DNA from: Sulfuricella sp. | GTDB taxonomy: Bacteria > Pseudomonadota > Gammaproteobacteria > Burkholderiales > Sulfuricellaceae | DNA length: 64,000 bases | Reading direction: 5' to 3' | NCBI GenBank assembly: GCA_028713975.1 | Contig: JAQTNE010000004.1 | Location: 113,746 to 177,745, forward strand | Shown: positions 11,647 to 19,478 of the stretch, in pieces | Numbering within the stretch: the stretch's first letter is position 1 | Layout of the letters: each line of letters opens with the position of its first letter | The notes under the pieces: model-generated | The model's database searches: none | Seen by the model: only the letters and a program-made list of their open reading frames with translations | What the model was told of the DNA's origin: nothing | Program-made: the position numbers and the translations under genes

Positions 11647-11942
11647 GATGAATCCGGCCCGGTCAGAAGGGCTTCCGGCGCGATCTGCGAGCCCTCGATT
11701 TCCACCACCTTACGCCGGGCATGCTCGCCCTGTTTCAGCGTGATCCGGCTAGCCGGGACTTCAAATACCCGGCGCAGAAAATCCAGCAGCCGGGTGTTGG
11801 CCTGCCCTTCCACGGCGGCGGCGGCAACCCGGATTTTCAGCGCATCGCCGTGCAGCCCCATGATTTCGGTGCGCTTGGCGCCGGGCTGGACATGCAGGGT
11901 CAGGGTCAGCCGTCCATCCTTGACCCGGTACCAGTCGGGCAT
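11643..11942 (-). CDS. DUF167 (YggU-type) family protein
   Basis: Small cytoplasmic protein of 99 residues from the DUF167/UPF0235 family, whose biochemical role is not known. Family features: LTLHVQPGAKRTEI near the N-terminus, GDALKIRVAAAAVEGQAN in the middle and LKQGEHARRKVVEI in the second half. It lies directly after yggT (two bases) and overlaps the next gene by four bases, the usual proC-yggT-DUF167 order. Confidence 0.92.
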   Translation of the reverse strand: MPDWYRVKDGRLTLTLHVQPGAKRTEIMGLHGDALKIRVAAAAVEGQANTRLLDFLRRVFEVPASRITLKQGEHARRKVVEIEGSQIAPEALLTGPDSS

Positions 11943-11944
11943 GT

Positions 11945-12520
11945 TCAGGCCAACTGCATGGCTAGAACCTCGAGCCAGGCCAGCGGCACCAACAGCACAA
12001 GTTCACAGATGATGAAGAGCACCAGCGGGGAAAGATCGACATTCGCCAGCGGCGGGATGATCCGGCGCAAGGGAGAGAGGAACGGGTTGGTCAGTCGGTT
12101 CAGCAACGGCGCCAGTGGCGTGTGCGGGTTGGTCCAGGACAAGATCGCCTGGACGAAAACCGAACCGAGCAGGATATAAATGCTGATTTTGAGCAGCTTG
12201 AGCGCGGCCAGGAAGCCGATGGCGATAAAAATGGATGGCCCGACCTTTAGCAGGAACGACCCACCCAGCCAGAGCAGGGCAAGCAACAGAACGTACTCGA
12301 CCAGCCAGGCTAGTAGCAGGGAGGCCAGATCCAGCCCGAACAGCCCGGGGATGATCCGGCGCAACGGCTTCACCGCGAAATCGGTGAGCGCGGCGATGAA
12401 CTGCGAAAACGGGTTGTGGAACGGCGCCCGCACCCATTGCAGATAAAAGCGCAGCAGCACGGCCAGCACGAACAGGCCGAGAATGGTTTCGAGCAGGAAT
12501 TGCACCGCTTGAGCCAGCAT
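11945..12520 (-). CDS. yggT: YggT family membrane protein
   Basis: 191-residue inner-membrane protein with two YggT repeats, each with hydrophobic helices around a PFHNPFSQFI / LLNRLTNPFLSPLRRIIP segment. The family is linked to osmotic or cation tolerance but its mechanism is not established. The start is placed at the ATG at 12520 (MLAQAVQFLL), which gives a proper membrane segment; the frame stays open further upstream but that part antisenses proC. It begins four bases after the proC stop, so both are in one operon. Confidence 0.92.
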   Translation of the reverse strand: MLAQAVQFLLETILGLFVLAVLLRFYLQWVRAPFHNPFSQFIAALTDFAVKPLRRIIPGLFGLDLASLLLAWLVEYVLLLALLWLGGSFLLKVGPSIFIAIGFLAALKLLKISIYILLGSVFVQAILSWTNPHTPLAPLLNRLTNPFLSPLRRIIPPLANVDLSPLVLFIICELVLLVPLAWLEVLAMQLA

Positions 12521-12524
12521 GACG

Positions 12525-13349
12525 TTACCCTCCGGTTCCCATTTTGCCCAGTTCGTCACCCAGTTCGCGCGAGCGCTGGCAGGCGGCTTGGGCGGCCTGG
12601 ATGATCGCTTGCTTGACGCCAGAGCCCTCCATCGAAAGGATGGCGCGCTCGGTGGTGCCGCCCTTGGAGGTGACGCGGGCGCGCAACGTGGCGGCATCCT
12701 CCGGACTTTGGCTAGCCAGCTTGGCGGCGCCGAAAAAGGTTTCGATACTGAGGGTGCGCGCCTCATCTTGAGTAAAACCCAGCGCCACGGCGGCCTGTTG
12801 CAGCGCTTCGATGAACAGAAACACATAGGCCGGGCCGCTGCCGGAAATGGCGGTGATGGCGTCCATCCGCTCTTCCTGTTCCAGCCACAGCGTTGTACCC
12901 ACTGCGCCGAGCACGGCCTCGGCCTGTCGCCGCTGGTCTGGCGACAAGCCGGGTGCGGCGTAGAGGCCGGTGATGCCGGCCAGCACCATGGCTGGCGTAT
13001 TGGGCATGGCGCGCACGATCATGGCATGGCCGTCGAGCCAGCGCGAAAGGTCGGTGCTGCGCACCCCGGCGGCGATGGAAATGACCAGCTTGCCGTCGAG
13101 CAGCCCATGCAGTTGCGTGGCGACCTCGCGCAGTTGCTGCGGCTTGACCGCCAGCACAACGATGTCGCCGACGATGGAGGCGGCGGAGATGTTCTCGTGA
13201 GTGGTGACGCCGAATTTTTCATTCAGACGGGCGCGGTTTTCTGCGGCAAGCTCCACCACGCCGATGCTTTTCGGGTCGAAGCCTTTTTGCAGCAGGCCGG
13301 TGATGAGCGCGCCGGCCATGTTGCCGCCGCCGATGAAGGTGATGTTCAT
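12525..13349 (-). CDS. proC: Pyrroline-5-carboxylate reductase
   Basis: Reduces pyrroline-5-carboxylate to proline with NAD(P)H, the last step of proline synthesis. The Rossmann motif FIGGGNMAGALI begins at residue 5, and the C-terminal dimer domain has the AISGSGPAYVF and TSKGGTTERAI blocks. 274 residues, normal. It heads the proC-yggT-DUF167-coiled-coil run. An AAGGATAACC stretch precedes the ATG at 13349. Confidence 0.97.
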   Translation of the reverse strand: MNITFIGGGNMAGALITGLLQKGFDPKSIGVVELAAENRARLNEKFGVTTHENISAASIVGDIVVLAVKPQQLREVATQLHGLLDGKLVISIAAGVRSTDLSRWLDGHAMIVRAMPNTPAMVLAGITGLYAAPGLSPDQRRQAEAVLGAVGTTLWLEQEERMDAITAISGSGPAYVFLFIEALQQAAVALGFTQDEARTLSIETFFGAAKLASQSPEDAATLRARVTSKGGTTERAILSMEGSGVKQAIIQAAQAACQRSRELGDELGKMGTGG

Positions 13350-13366
13350 GGTTATCCTTTAATTTT

Positions 13367-13446
13367 AACCACGGAGGACGCGGAGGACGCGGAGGTAAAC
13401 CAGAATCTTAAGCCTCCCCTGCGTCCTCCGCGTCCTCTGCGGTAAA
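13367..13446. repeat. GGACGCGGAGG-type inverted repeat, copy 2
   Basis: The left arm at 13368-13396 (CGGAGGACGCGGAGGACGCG) and right arm at 13413-13446 (GCGTCCTCCGCGTCCTCTGC) are complementary around a 16-base loop. The yggS stop codon (13408-13410) lies in the loop and the last YggS residues are encoded by the right arm. Confidence 0.88.
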
Positions 13447-14139
13447 TTCCTCTGGCTTTTGCCTTTCGCCGAAAATCGCCGACCCCACCCGCACGATCGT
13501 TGCGCCTTCGGCAATCGCCGCCTCGAGGTCGCCGGTCATGCCCATGGACAGGGTGTCGAGCTGGAATCCCTGGGTATTGAGCTGCTCCAGCAGTTCGCGC
13601 AGCATTTTGAAATTGCGGCGCTGCGCCTCAATGTCATCGGTCGGTTCAGGGATCGCCATCAGTCCACGCAGCTTCAGGCGCGGCAGGGTTTGCACGTGGC
13701 GCGCCAGGGCCGGCAGCTCTGCCGGGCTAACCCCGCCCTTGCTGGCCTCGCCGCTGATGTTGACCTGCAGGCAGACCTGCAATTCGGGCAGGCCGGCGGG
13801 ACGACCCGAGCTCAGGCGCTCGGCGATCCGGGCACGATCCACGCTGTGCACCCAGGCAAAACTTTCGGCGACCGGCCTCGTCTTGTTGCTCTGGAGCGGG
13901 CCGATGAAGTGCCATCTCAGCGGCAGGTCATTGAGCGCCAGGATTTTGTCCACGGCTTCCTGCACATAGCTTTCGCCGAAGGCGCGCTGTCCGGCGGCGT
14001 AGGCTTGCCGCATCGCGGCGGCAGAAACGGTCTTGCTGACGGCCAGCAACTGGATCGCCGCAACCGGCCTGGCGGCTGCCGTGGCGGCCTGTGCGATGCG
14101 CTGCCGGACGGCTTGCAATGCGCTTGCTATAGTTGTCAT
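13408..14139 (-). CDS. yggS: YggS family PLP homeostasis protein
   Basis: Binds pyridoxal 5'-phosphate and buffers its level; cytoplasmic. Features: LLAVSKTVSAAAMR with the PLP-binding Lys near residue 41, FGESYVQEA, WHFIGPLQSNK and the C-terminal SMGMTGDLEAAI phosphate-binding block. The start is taken as the ATG at 14139 (MTTIASALQ); a TTG at 14160 is an alternative. The final residues (FTAEDAEDAGEA) are encoded by a dispersed repeat and are probably not ancestral. It is divergent from pilT, as in many proteobacteria. Confidence 0.94.
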   Translation of the reverse strand: MTTIASALQAVRQRIAQAATAAARPVAAIQLLAVSKTVSAAAMRQAYAAGQRAFGESYVQEAVDKILALNDLPLRWHFIGPLQSNKTRPVAESFAWVHSVDRARIAERLSSGRPAGLPELQVCLQVNISGEASKGGVSPAELPALARHVQTLPRLKLRGLMAIPEPTDDIEAQRRNFKMLRELLEQLNTQGFQLDTLSMGMTGDLEAAIAEGATIVRVGSAIFGERQKPEEFTAEDAEDAGEA

Positions 14140-14174
14140 AATGAAGTCGTGCAACGCCAAATAGGGAAATTATA

Positions 14175-15215
14175 ATGGAAATCTCGGACCTGCTTGCCTT
14201 CTCGGTAAAAAACAAGGCATCCGACCTGCATCTTTCGGCAGGCGAACCGCCGATGATCCGCGTGCATGGCGATATCCGGCGCATCAACGTACCCGCGATG
14301 GAACACAAGGAAGTTCATGGCATGGTGTACGACATCATGAACGACGGCCAGCGCAAAGTTTACGAAGAAAATCTGGAAGTGGACTTTTCCTTCGAGGTAC
14401 CCAACCTCGCCCGTTTTCGCGTTAATGCCTACAACCAGCAACGCGGCGCGGCGGCGGTGTTCCGCACCATTCCCTCCAAGGTGCTGACGCTGGAAGAACT
14501 GAAGTGCCCGGAAATCTTCAAGGATATTGCCGACCAGCCACGCGGCGTGGTGCTGGTGACCGGGCCGACCGGCTCGGGCAAATCGACCACCCTGGCGGCG
14601 ATGATCGACCATATTAACGCAACTGAATACGGCCATATCCTGACGCTGGAAGACCCGATCGAATTCGTCCATCAAAGCAAGAAATGCCTGATCAACCAGC
14701 GCGAAGTGGGGCCGCATACCAAGAGCTTCTCCAACGCGCTGCGCTCCGCCTTGCGCGAAGACCCGGACTGCATTCTGGTCGGCGAAATGCGCGACCTGGA
14801 AACCATCAGCCTGGCGCTCACCGCCGCCGAGACCGGCCACCTGGTTTTCGGCACGCTGCATACCAGTTCCGCCGCCAAGACCATCGACCGGATCGTCGAC
14901 GTGTTCCCCGCTGCGGAAAAGGAAATGGTGCGCTCGATGCTATCGGAAAGTTTGCGCGCGGTAATTTCGCAGGCGCTGCTGAAAACCAAGGACGGCACTG
15001 GCCGGATCGCCGCGCACGAGATCATGATCGGCACCCCGGCAATCCGCAACCTGATCCGGGAAAACAAAATCGCCCAGATGTATTCGGCGATCCAGACCGG
15101 CCAGAATGTCGGCATGCAGACGCTGGACATGAACCTGCAATCGCTGGTGCAGAAAAATCTGGTGAGCAAGGAAGAGGCGCGCGGCAAGGCGATGAACAAG
15201 GACGCATTCAATTAA
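14175..15215 (+). CDS. pilT: Type IV pilus retraction ATPase PilT
   Basis: Hexameric ATPase that depolymerises type IV pili and drives twitching motility; it acts at the cytoplasmic face of the pilus machine. 346 residues with Walker A GPTGSGKST near residue 133, the Asp box, Walker B ILVGEMRDLETI, His box HLVFGTLHT and the PilT-specific AIRNLIRE motif near residue 288. Length and motifs match PilT closely. pilU follows, separated by a 150-base gap that contains a repeat. Confidence 0.97.
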   Translation: MEISDLLAFSVKNKASDLHLSAGEPPMIRVHGDIRRINVPAMEHKEVHGMVYDIMNDGQRKVYEENLEVDFSFEVPNLARFRVNAYNQQRGAAAVFRTIPSKVLTLEELKCPEIFKDIADQPRGVVLVTGPTGSGKSTTLAAMIDHINATEYGHILTLEDPIEFVHQSKKCLINQREVGPHTKSFSNALRSALREDPDCILVGEMRDLETISLALTAAETGHLVFGTLHTSSAAKTIDRIVDVFPAAEKEMVRSMLSESLRAVISQALLKTKDGTGRIAAHEIMIGTPAIRNLIRENKIAQMYSAIQTGQNVGMQTLDMNLQSLVQKNLVSKEEARGKAMNKDAFN

Positions 15216-15222
15216 GCGGTTA

Positions 15223-15339
15223 TTGACCGCCGATGGACGCCGATTAACGCAGATCACCCCAGCCGTTACTGTAGCCATGCCAAACGAAATCGATAACACC
15301 CGGAAATATCGGCGTTCATCTGCGTTAATCGGCGGTTAA
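15223..15339. repeat. GATTAACGCAGAT-type inverted repeat between pilT and pilU
   Basis: The left arm (15223-15254, with ACGCCGATTAACGCAGAT) and right arm (15309-15339, with ATCTGCGTTAATCGGCGG) are complementary, separated by about 55 bases. This kind of GATTAACGCAGAT element is known as a dispersed intergenic repeat. Its transcript could fold between pilT and pilU. Confidence 0.85.
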
Positions 15340-15370
15340 TGTTTTTTCTAGAGATTTAAGGACTTAAAGT

Positions 15371-16507
15371 ATGGAACGCGATCAAGCGGTCAAATTCATG
15401 CACGACCTGTTGCGACTGATGCTGTCCAAGAAAGCCTCGGATTTGTTCATCACCGCAGACTTCCCTCCCTCCATCAAGGTGGACGGCAAGATGACGCCGG
15501 TTTCCAACCAGAAACTGACCGCCCAGCACACCAAGGAATTAGCCCGCGCCGTAATGAACGACAAGCAGGCAGCCGAATTCGAGGCGACCAAGGAATGCAA
15601 TTTCGCCATCAGCCCGGCCGACATCGGGCGCTTCCGCGTCAATGCCTTCGTTCAGCAGGGACGGATCGGCATGGTGTTGCGTACCATCACCACCACCATC
15701 CCGAAAATGGATGACCTCGGCCTGCCCGAAGTCCTCAAGGATGTCGCCATGACCAAGCGCGGCCTGGTGATTTTCGTCGGCGGCACCGGCTCGGGCAAAT
15801 CGACCTCGCTGGCGGCGATGATCGGCTACCGCAACGAGAACAGCTACGGCCATATCATCACCATCGAAGACCCGGTCGAATACGTCCACCCGCACATCAA
15901 CTGCATCCTGACCCAGCGCGAAGTCGGCGTCGATACCGAATCCTGGGAAGCGGCGCTGAAAAATACCCTGCGCCAGGCGCCGGACGTGATCCTGATCGGC
16001 GAAATTCGCGACCGCGAGGTGATGGAACACGCCATCGCCTTTGCCGAAACCGGTCACCTGGCCATGGGCACGCTGCACGCCAACAGCGCCAACCAGGCAC
16101 TCGACCGGATCATCAACTTCTTCCCGGAGGAACGGCGGCAACAACTCCTGATGGACTTGTCCCTCAACCTCAAGGCGTTGGTATCGCAACGCCTGATCCC
16201 CAAGGCGGGCACCAAGGGCCGCGCCGCCGCCATCGAAATCCTGCTCAATTCGCCGCTGATTTCCGACCTGATCTTCAAGGGCGAGGTGCATGCAATCAAG
16301 GAAATCATGGCCAAATCCAACGAGCTGGGCATGGTCACCTTCGACCAGGCGCTGTTCAATCTTTACGAGTCCGACACCATCAGCTACGAGGATGCCTTGC
16401 GTAACGCCGATTCGGTCAACGACCTGCGCCTCAGGATCAAGCTGCATGGCAAGGCCGCCAAGGATGGCAGCCAGGTGGACGACATCGGCCACCTGGATCT
16501 GGTTTAG
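15371..16507 (+). CDS. pilU: PilT-family retraction ATPase PilU
   Basis: Accessory type IV pilus retraction ATPase that works with PilT. 378 residues with Walker A GGTGSGKST near residue 138, Walker B ILIGEIRDREVM and the His box HLAMGTLHANS. The N-terminal MLSKKASDLFI and the C-terminal extension past the ATPase core fit PilU rather than PilT. Order pilT-pilU is the common one. A third paralogue is at 37218-38390. Confidence 0.94.
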   Translation: MERDQAVKFMHDLLRLMLSKKASDLFITADFPPSIKVDGKMTPVSNQKLTAQHTKELARAVMNDKQAAEFEATKECNFAISPADIGRFRVNAFVQQGRIGMVLRTITTTIPKMDDLGLPEVLKDVAMTKRGLVIFVGGTGSGKSTSLAAMIGYRNENSYGHIITIEDPVEYVHPHINCILTQREVGVDTESWEAALKNTLRQAPDVILIGEIRDREVMEHAIAFAETGHLAMGTLHANSANQALDRIINFFPEERRQQLLMDLSLNLKALVSQRLIPKAGTKGRAAAIEILLNSPLISDLIFKGEVHAIKEIMAKSNELGMVTFDQALFNLYESDTISYEDALRNADSVNDLRLRIKLHGKAAKDGSQVDDIGHLDLV

Positions 16508-16541
16508 GGTTTAGCGATACAAACCGGAGCCGGAGCCGTTC

Positions 16542-18206
16542 ATGGCAAACCTCGCGCATCTGCTCGACCAGCACCGCGGCACCCCGGAAAAAATTCTCTA
16601 TCGCCAGTACATAAATGACGCCTGGCATGATGTTACCGTCCGCGAGGTGATGGGTCTTGCTGCACGCTGGCAGCAGGCCTTCCGCGCCCAGGGTTATGAA
16701 CCGGGCGACCGCATCGCACTGTGCCTGCGCAACGGCGTCAACTGGGTGGCGATCGACCAGGCCGCATTGGGGCTGGGGCTGGTGGTGGTGCCGCTGTATG
16801 CCGACGACAACCCGGAAAATCTGGCCTGGTGCCTGAACGACTCCGGCGCGCGCCTGCTGGTGCTGGAGCACAACCGGCTGCTGGCGCCACTGGCTCAGGC
16901 GATGCCCACCCTCCCCGCTATCGTTTGCCTGCAAGAGAGCGCCCCCGCACCCGCCATTTCTGTCAGCCGCTGGTTGCCCGCAAGCAACACGCCATTCGAG
17001 GTGGCCGAACTGGATGAAAACGCGCTCGCCACTATCGTCTACACCTCCGGCACCACTGGTCGCCCCAAGGGCGTGATGCTGTCCCACCGCAACATCCTCA
17101 GCAACGTGGCGGCATCGCTTGAAGTGGTCAGTCTGCATCGGGGCGATTTGCTGATTTCGGTGTTGCCGCTGTCCCACATGTTCGAGCGCACCTGCGGTTA
17201 TTACGTTCCGCTCCGGGCCGGCGTGCCGGTTGCCTATGCCCGCTCCGTCAACCAATTGGCAGAAGACCTGGCCTTCCTCAGGCCGACGGTGATGATTGCA
17301 GTGCCGCGGATATTCCAGCGCTTCCTTGCCCGTATCGAGCAGGCGTTGACGGCATCACCGGTCAAACGGGGACTGTTTCGCCTGACCGTAGCGCTGGGCT
17401 GGCGCCACTTTCAGGGGCATACCGGAATCGTCGGGCGGACGTTACTCCGGCTGCTCCAGCCCCTGGTTGCCCGCCCGGTGCTGAACCGGCTTGGCGGCTC
17501 CATGCGTCTGGCGGTGGTGGGCGGCGCACCGCTGGAATTACGCGTGGCGCGCGCCTTTATCGGTCTGGGGCTCGAAATGATCCAGGGCTACGGCCTGACC
17601 GAGGCATCGCCGGTGGTGGCCGGCAATCGTCAGGGAGACAACGATCCGGCCTCGGTTGGCGCGCCCCTGCCGGGCATGGCGGTTCGCCTCGACGAGGCCG
17701 GATCGTTGCTGGTGCGCGGCGCTTCGGTGATGCAGGGCTACTGGAACAACCCGCAGGCCACGGCGGAAGTTTTAAGCGGGGATGGCTGGCTCAATACCGG
17801 CGATCTGGTGGAACTGCACAGCGGCAAGATCACCATCAAGGGGCGGGCCAAGGATGTGCTGATCTTGTCCAACGGCGAGAAAGTGTCGCCCCAGGACGTG
17901 GAGATGGCGATTCTCGACGACCCCCTGTTCGAGCAGGCGATGCTGGTGGGCGAAGGCCGCGCCTACCTGACCCTGCTGGCGGTGAGCCCGGAAAGCGACG
18001 AGAAGGTGTTGCTGCATCATGCCAATGCCCGGCTCAAAACATTCCCGCGCTGGGTGCGGGTGCGCCGGGTTATTGCCGCGCGGGAGCCGTGGACGCTGGA
18101 AGACGGCTTGCTGACGCCGACTCTCAAGATCAGGCGCGCCGAAGTCGGCAGGAAATTCGAGGAGCAGATCGAGAAGGCTTACCGCAACGGGATCAGAACG
18201 GCTTGA
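16542..18206 (+). CDS. AMP-forming acyl-CoA ligase (probable long-chain fatty acid type)
   Basis: 554-residue member of the ANL adenylating enzymes, which activate a carboxylate with ATP and pass it to CoA. The P-loop YTSGTTGRPKGV lies near residues 167-178; the adenylation block QGYGLTEASPVV and the hinge region LNTGDLVELHSGKITIKGR follow. The domain layout fits the FadD15-like long-chain group, so the substrate is probably a fatty acid, but this is not certain. It begins 34 bases after pilU and its last 14 bases overlap the convergent hemJ gene. Confidence 0.88.
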   Translation: MANLAHLLDQHRGTPEKILYRQYINDAWHDVTVREVMGLAARWQQAFRAQGYEPGDRIALCLRNGVNWVAIDQAALGLGLVVVPLYADDNPENLAWCLNDSGARLLVLEHNRLLAPLAQAMPTLPAIVCLQESAPAPAISVSRWLPASNTPFEVAELDENALATIVYTSGTTGRPKGVMLSHRNILSNVAASLEVVSLHRGDLLISVLPLSHMFERTCGYYVPLRAGVPVAYARSVNQLAEDLAFLRPTVMIAVPRIFQRFLARIEQALTASPVKRGLFRLTVALGWRHFQGHTGIVGRTLLRLLQPLVARPVLNRLGGSMRLAVVGGAPLELRVARAFIGLGLEMIQGYGLTEASPVVAGNRQGDNDPASVGAPLPGMAVRLDEAGSLLVRGASVMQGYWNNPQATAEVLSGDGWLNTGDLVELHSGKITIKGRAKDVLILSNGEKVSPQDVEMAILDDPLFEQAMLVGEGRAYLTLLAVSPESDEKVLLHHANARLKTFPRWVRVRRVIAAREPWTLEDGLLTPTLKIRRAEVGRKFEEQIEKAYRNGIRTA

Positions 18207-18606
18207 CCACCACCAGAATCACCACCGCCACCAGGATCAGCACCGGAAATTCGTTGAACCAGCGGTAGAACACGTGGCTGCGGGTGTTGCGGTCATCCCT
18301 GAAGTCCTTGAGCAGTTTGCCGCAGTAGCCATGATAAACCAGCAGAACCGCCACCAGCGCCAGCTTGGCGTGCAGCCAGCCGCCGGAAATGCCGAAGCCT
18401 AGCCACAACCACAGGCCGAGAGCCACCGCCACAATGGCGCTGGGCGTCATGATGCCGCGGTAGAGTTTGCGCTCCATGACCTTGAAGCGCTCCAAACTGG
18501 TCGCATCTTCGCTCATCGCATGGTAGACGAACAGCCGCGGCAAGTAGAACAGCGCGGCAAACCAGGTGACGACCGCGATAATGTGAAACGCTTTAACCCA
18601 AAGCAT
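18193..18606 (-). CDS. hemJ: Protoporphyrinogen IX oxidase HemJ
   Basis: Inner-membrane protein that oxidises protoporphyrinogen IX to protoporphyrin IX in heme synthesis. 137 residues with about four membrane segments. Typical family blocks are WVKAFHIIAVVTWFAALFYLPRL with the conserved His near residue 8, VMERKLYRGIMTP and the C-terminal FYRWFNEFPV. The ATG at 18606 has GGAA just upstream; an in-frame TTG at 18618 is an alternative. Its 3' end overlaps the acyl-CoA ligase gene by 14 bases in the convergent sense. Confidence 0.92.
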   Translation of the reverse strand: MLWVKAFHIIAVVTWFAALFYLPRLFVYHAMSEDATSLERFKVMERKLYRGIMTPSAIVAVALGLWLWLGFGISGGWLHAKLALVAVLLVYHGYCGKLLKDFRDDRNTRSHVFYRWFNEFPVLILVAVVILVVVKPF

Positions 18607-18722
18607 ATTCGTTTCCAAGCCTGCTAAAATCAGCGCAACTATACCACAGGGGCACGCCGGCGTTCTGCCCCGTCATAACGGCCTGCGGGCGAAAAATCAC
18701 CCGTCACACCACAGGAACGACA

Positions 18723-19256
18723 ATGGATAAAAGCGCCGTGTGGACACGAATCAAAAAATACCGTCCTGACTGGCTGACGCTGGTTCTGCTCGGGTTGATC
18801 GCCTATGTCTGGCTCCGCCCGCCGGCATGGGTTTCCAACGAAAACCGCGCCGCCCCGGATATCCAGGTGGTGTTGCTGGACGGGCGGCAAGTCCGGCTGG
18901 AAGATTTGCGCGGCAAGGTGGTACTGGTCAATTTCTGGGCAACCTGGTGCCCCTACTGCCGCCATGAAATGCCCGACATGGCGCGCTTCTACCGTGACTA
19001 TCACGCGCAAGGCTTTGAGATTCTGGCGCTGAGCCAGGATGATACGGCGGAACCGGTGCGCCGGTTTCTGGCTAGCGAAGACTACCGTTTCCCCGTGGCG
19101 ATGGCGGAAACCGGGCACGCCGCCGCCTTCGATGGGGTCAGCCGGCTGCCGACTTCATTCCTGATCGACCGGCAGGGACGGGTACGCCACAAGATCAGTG
19201 GACAGGTACATTACAGCCGGCTGAAGGATCTGGCGGTGCCACTTCTGGCGAAATAG
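18723..19256 (+). CDS. TlpA-like membrane-anchored thioredoxin
   Basis: 177-residue thiol-disulfide protein. An N-terminal membrane anchor (residues 17-34) is followed by a periplasmic thioredoxin fold with the CxxC motif in FWATWCPYC near residues 78-81 and the cis-Pro region RLPTSFLIDRQG. TlpA/ResA-type proteins reduce apo-cytochrome c thiols or other periplasmic disulfides. The two cytochrome c genes and the heme-motif chemoreceptor nearby fit a role in cytochrome maturation, which is inference. A second protein of this type is at 30287-30796. Confidence 0.9.
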   Translation: MDKSAVWTRIKKYRPDWLTLVLLGLIAYVWLRPPAWVSNENRAAPDIQVVLLDGRQVRLEDLRGKVVLVNFWATWCPYCRHEMPDMARFYRDYHAQGFEILALSQDDTAEPVRRFLASEDYRFPVAMAETGHAAAFDGVSRLPTSFLIDRQGRVRHKISGQVHYSRLKDLAVPLLAK

Positions 19257-19300
19257 TCCAGAAATACAGTCAATTATCACCCTCATCAAGAGTATCCTAT

Positions 19301-19360
19301 GTACATGTTACGATCTGATTACAAAAGTGTTACGATTTAAGGACAAAAGTGCTACGATCT
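19301..19360. repeat. Three 22-bp-spaced TGYTACGAT repeats; possible IS end remnant
   Basis: TGTTACGAT occurs at 19306 and 19328 and TGCTACGAT at 19350, a strict 22-base period; the last two copies share the longer ACAAAAGTG prefix. IS21-family elements carry such multiple end repeats, so this may be a leftover transposon end. It could instead be an operator for the chemoreceptor gene. A 17-codon open frame follows (19366-19419). No transposase is present. Confidence 0.55.
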
Positions 19361-19365
19361 ATTCG

Positions 19366-19419
19366 ATGAAAAAGCCAAGGGAGGCTCCTAGCCCGGCGCT
19401 GACTGAGGATGATTTTTAG
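19366..19419 (+). other. 17-codon open frame after the 22-bp repeats
   Basis: ATG at 19366 to TAG at 19417-19419, encoding [17 protein letters not shown]. It has no clear ribosome binding site. It may be the truncated start of a protein from a lost mobile element, or chance. It is listed because it lies directly after the TGYTACGAT repeats. Confidence 0.2.
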
Positions 19420-19478
19420 GGTGCGCTTGGCGTAAATCCCGACAGGGTCAAAATAAAGTAAAGCAGGGGATTGGAAGC

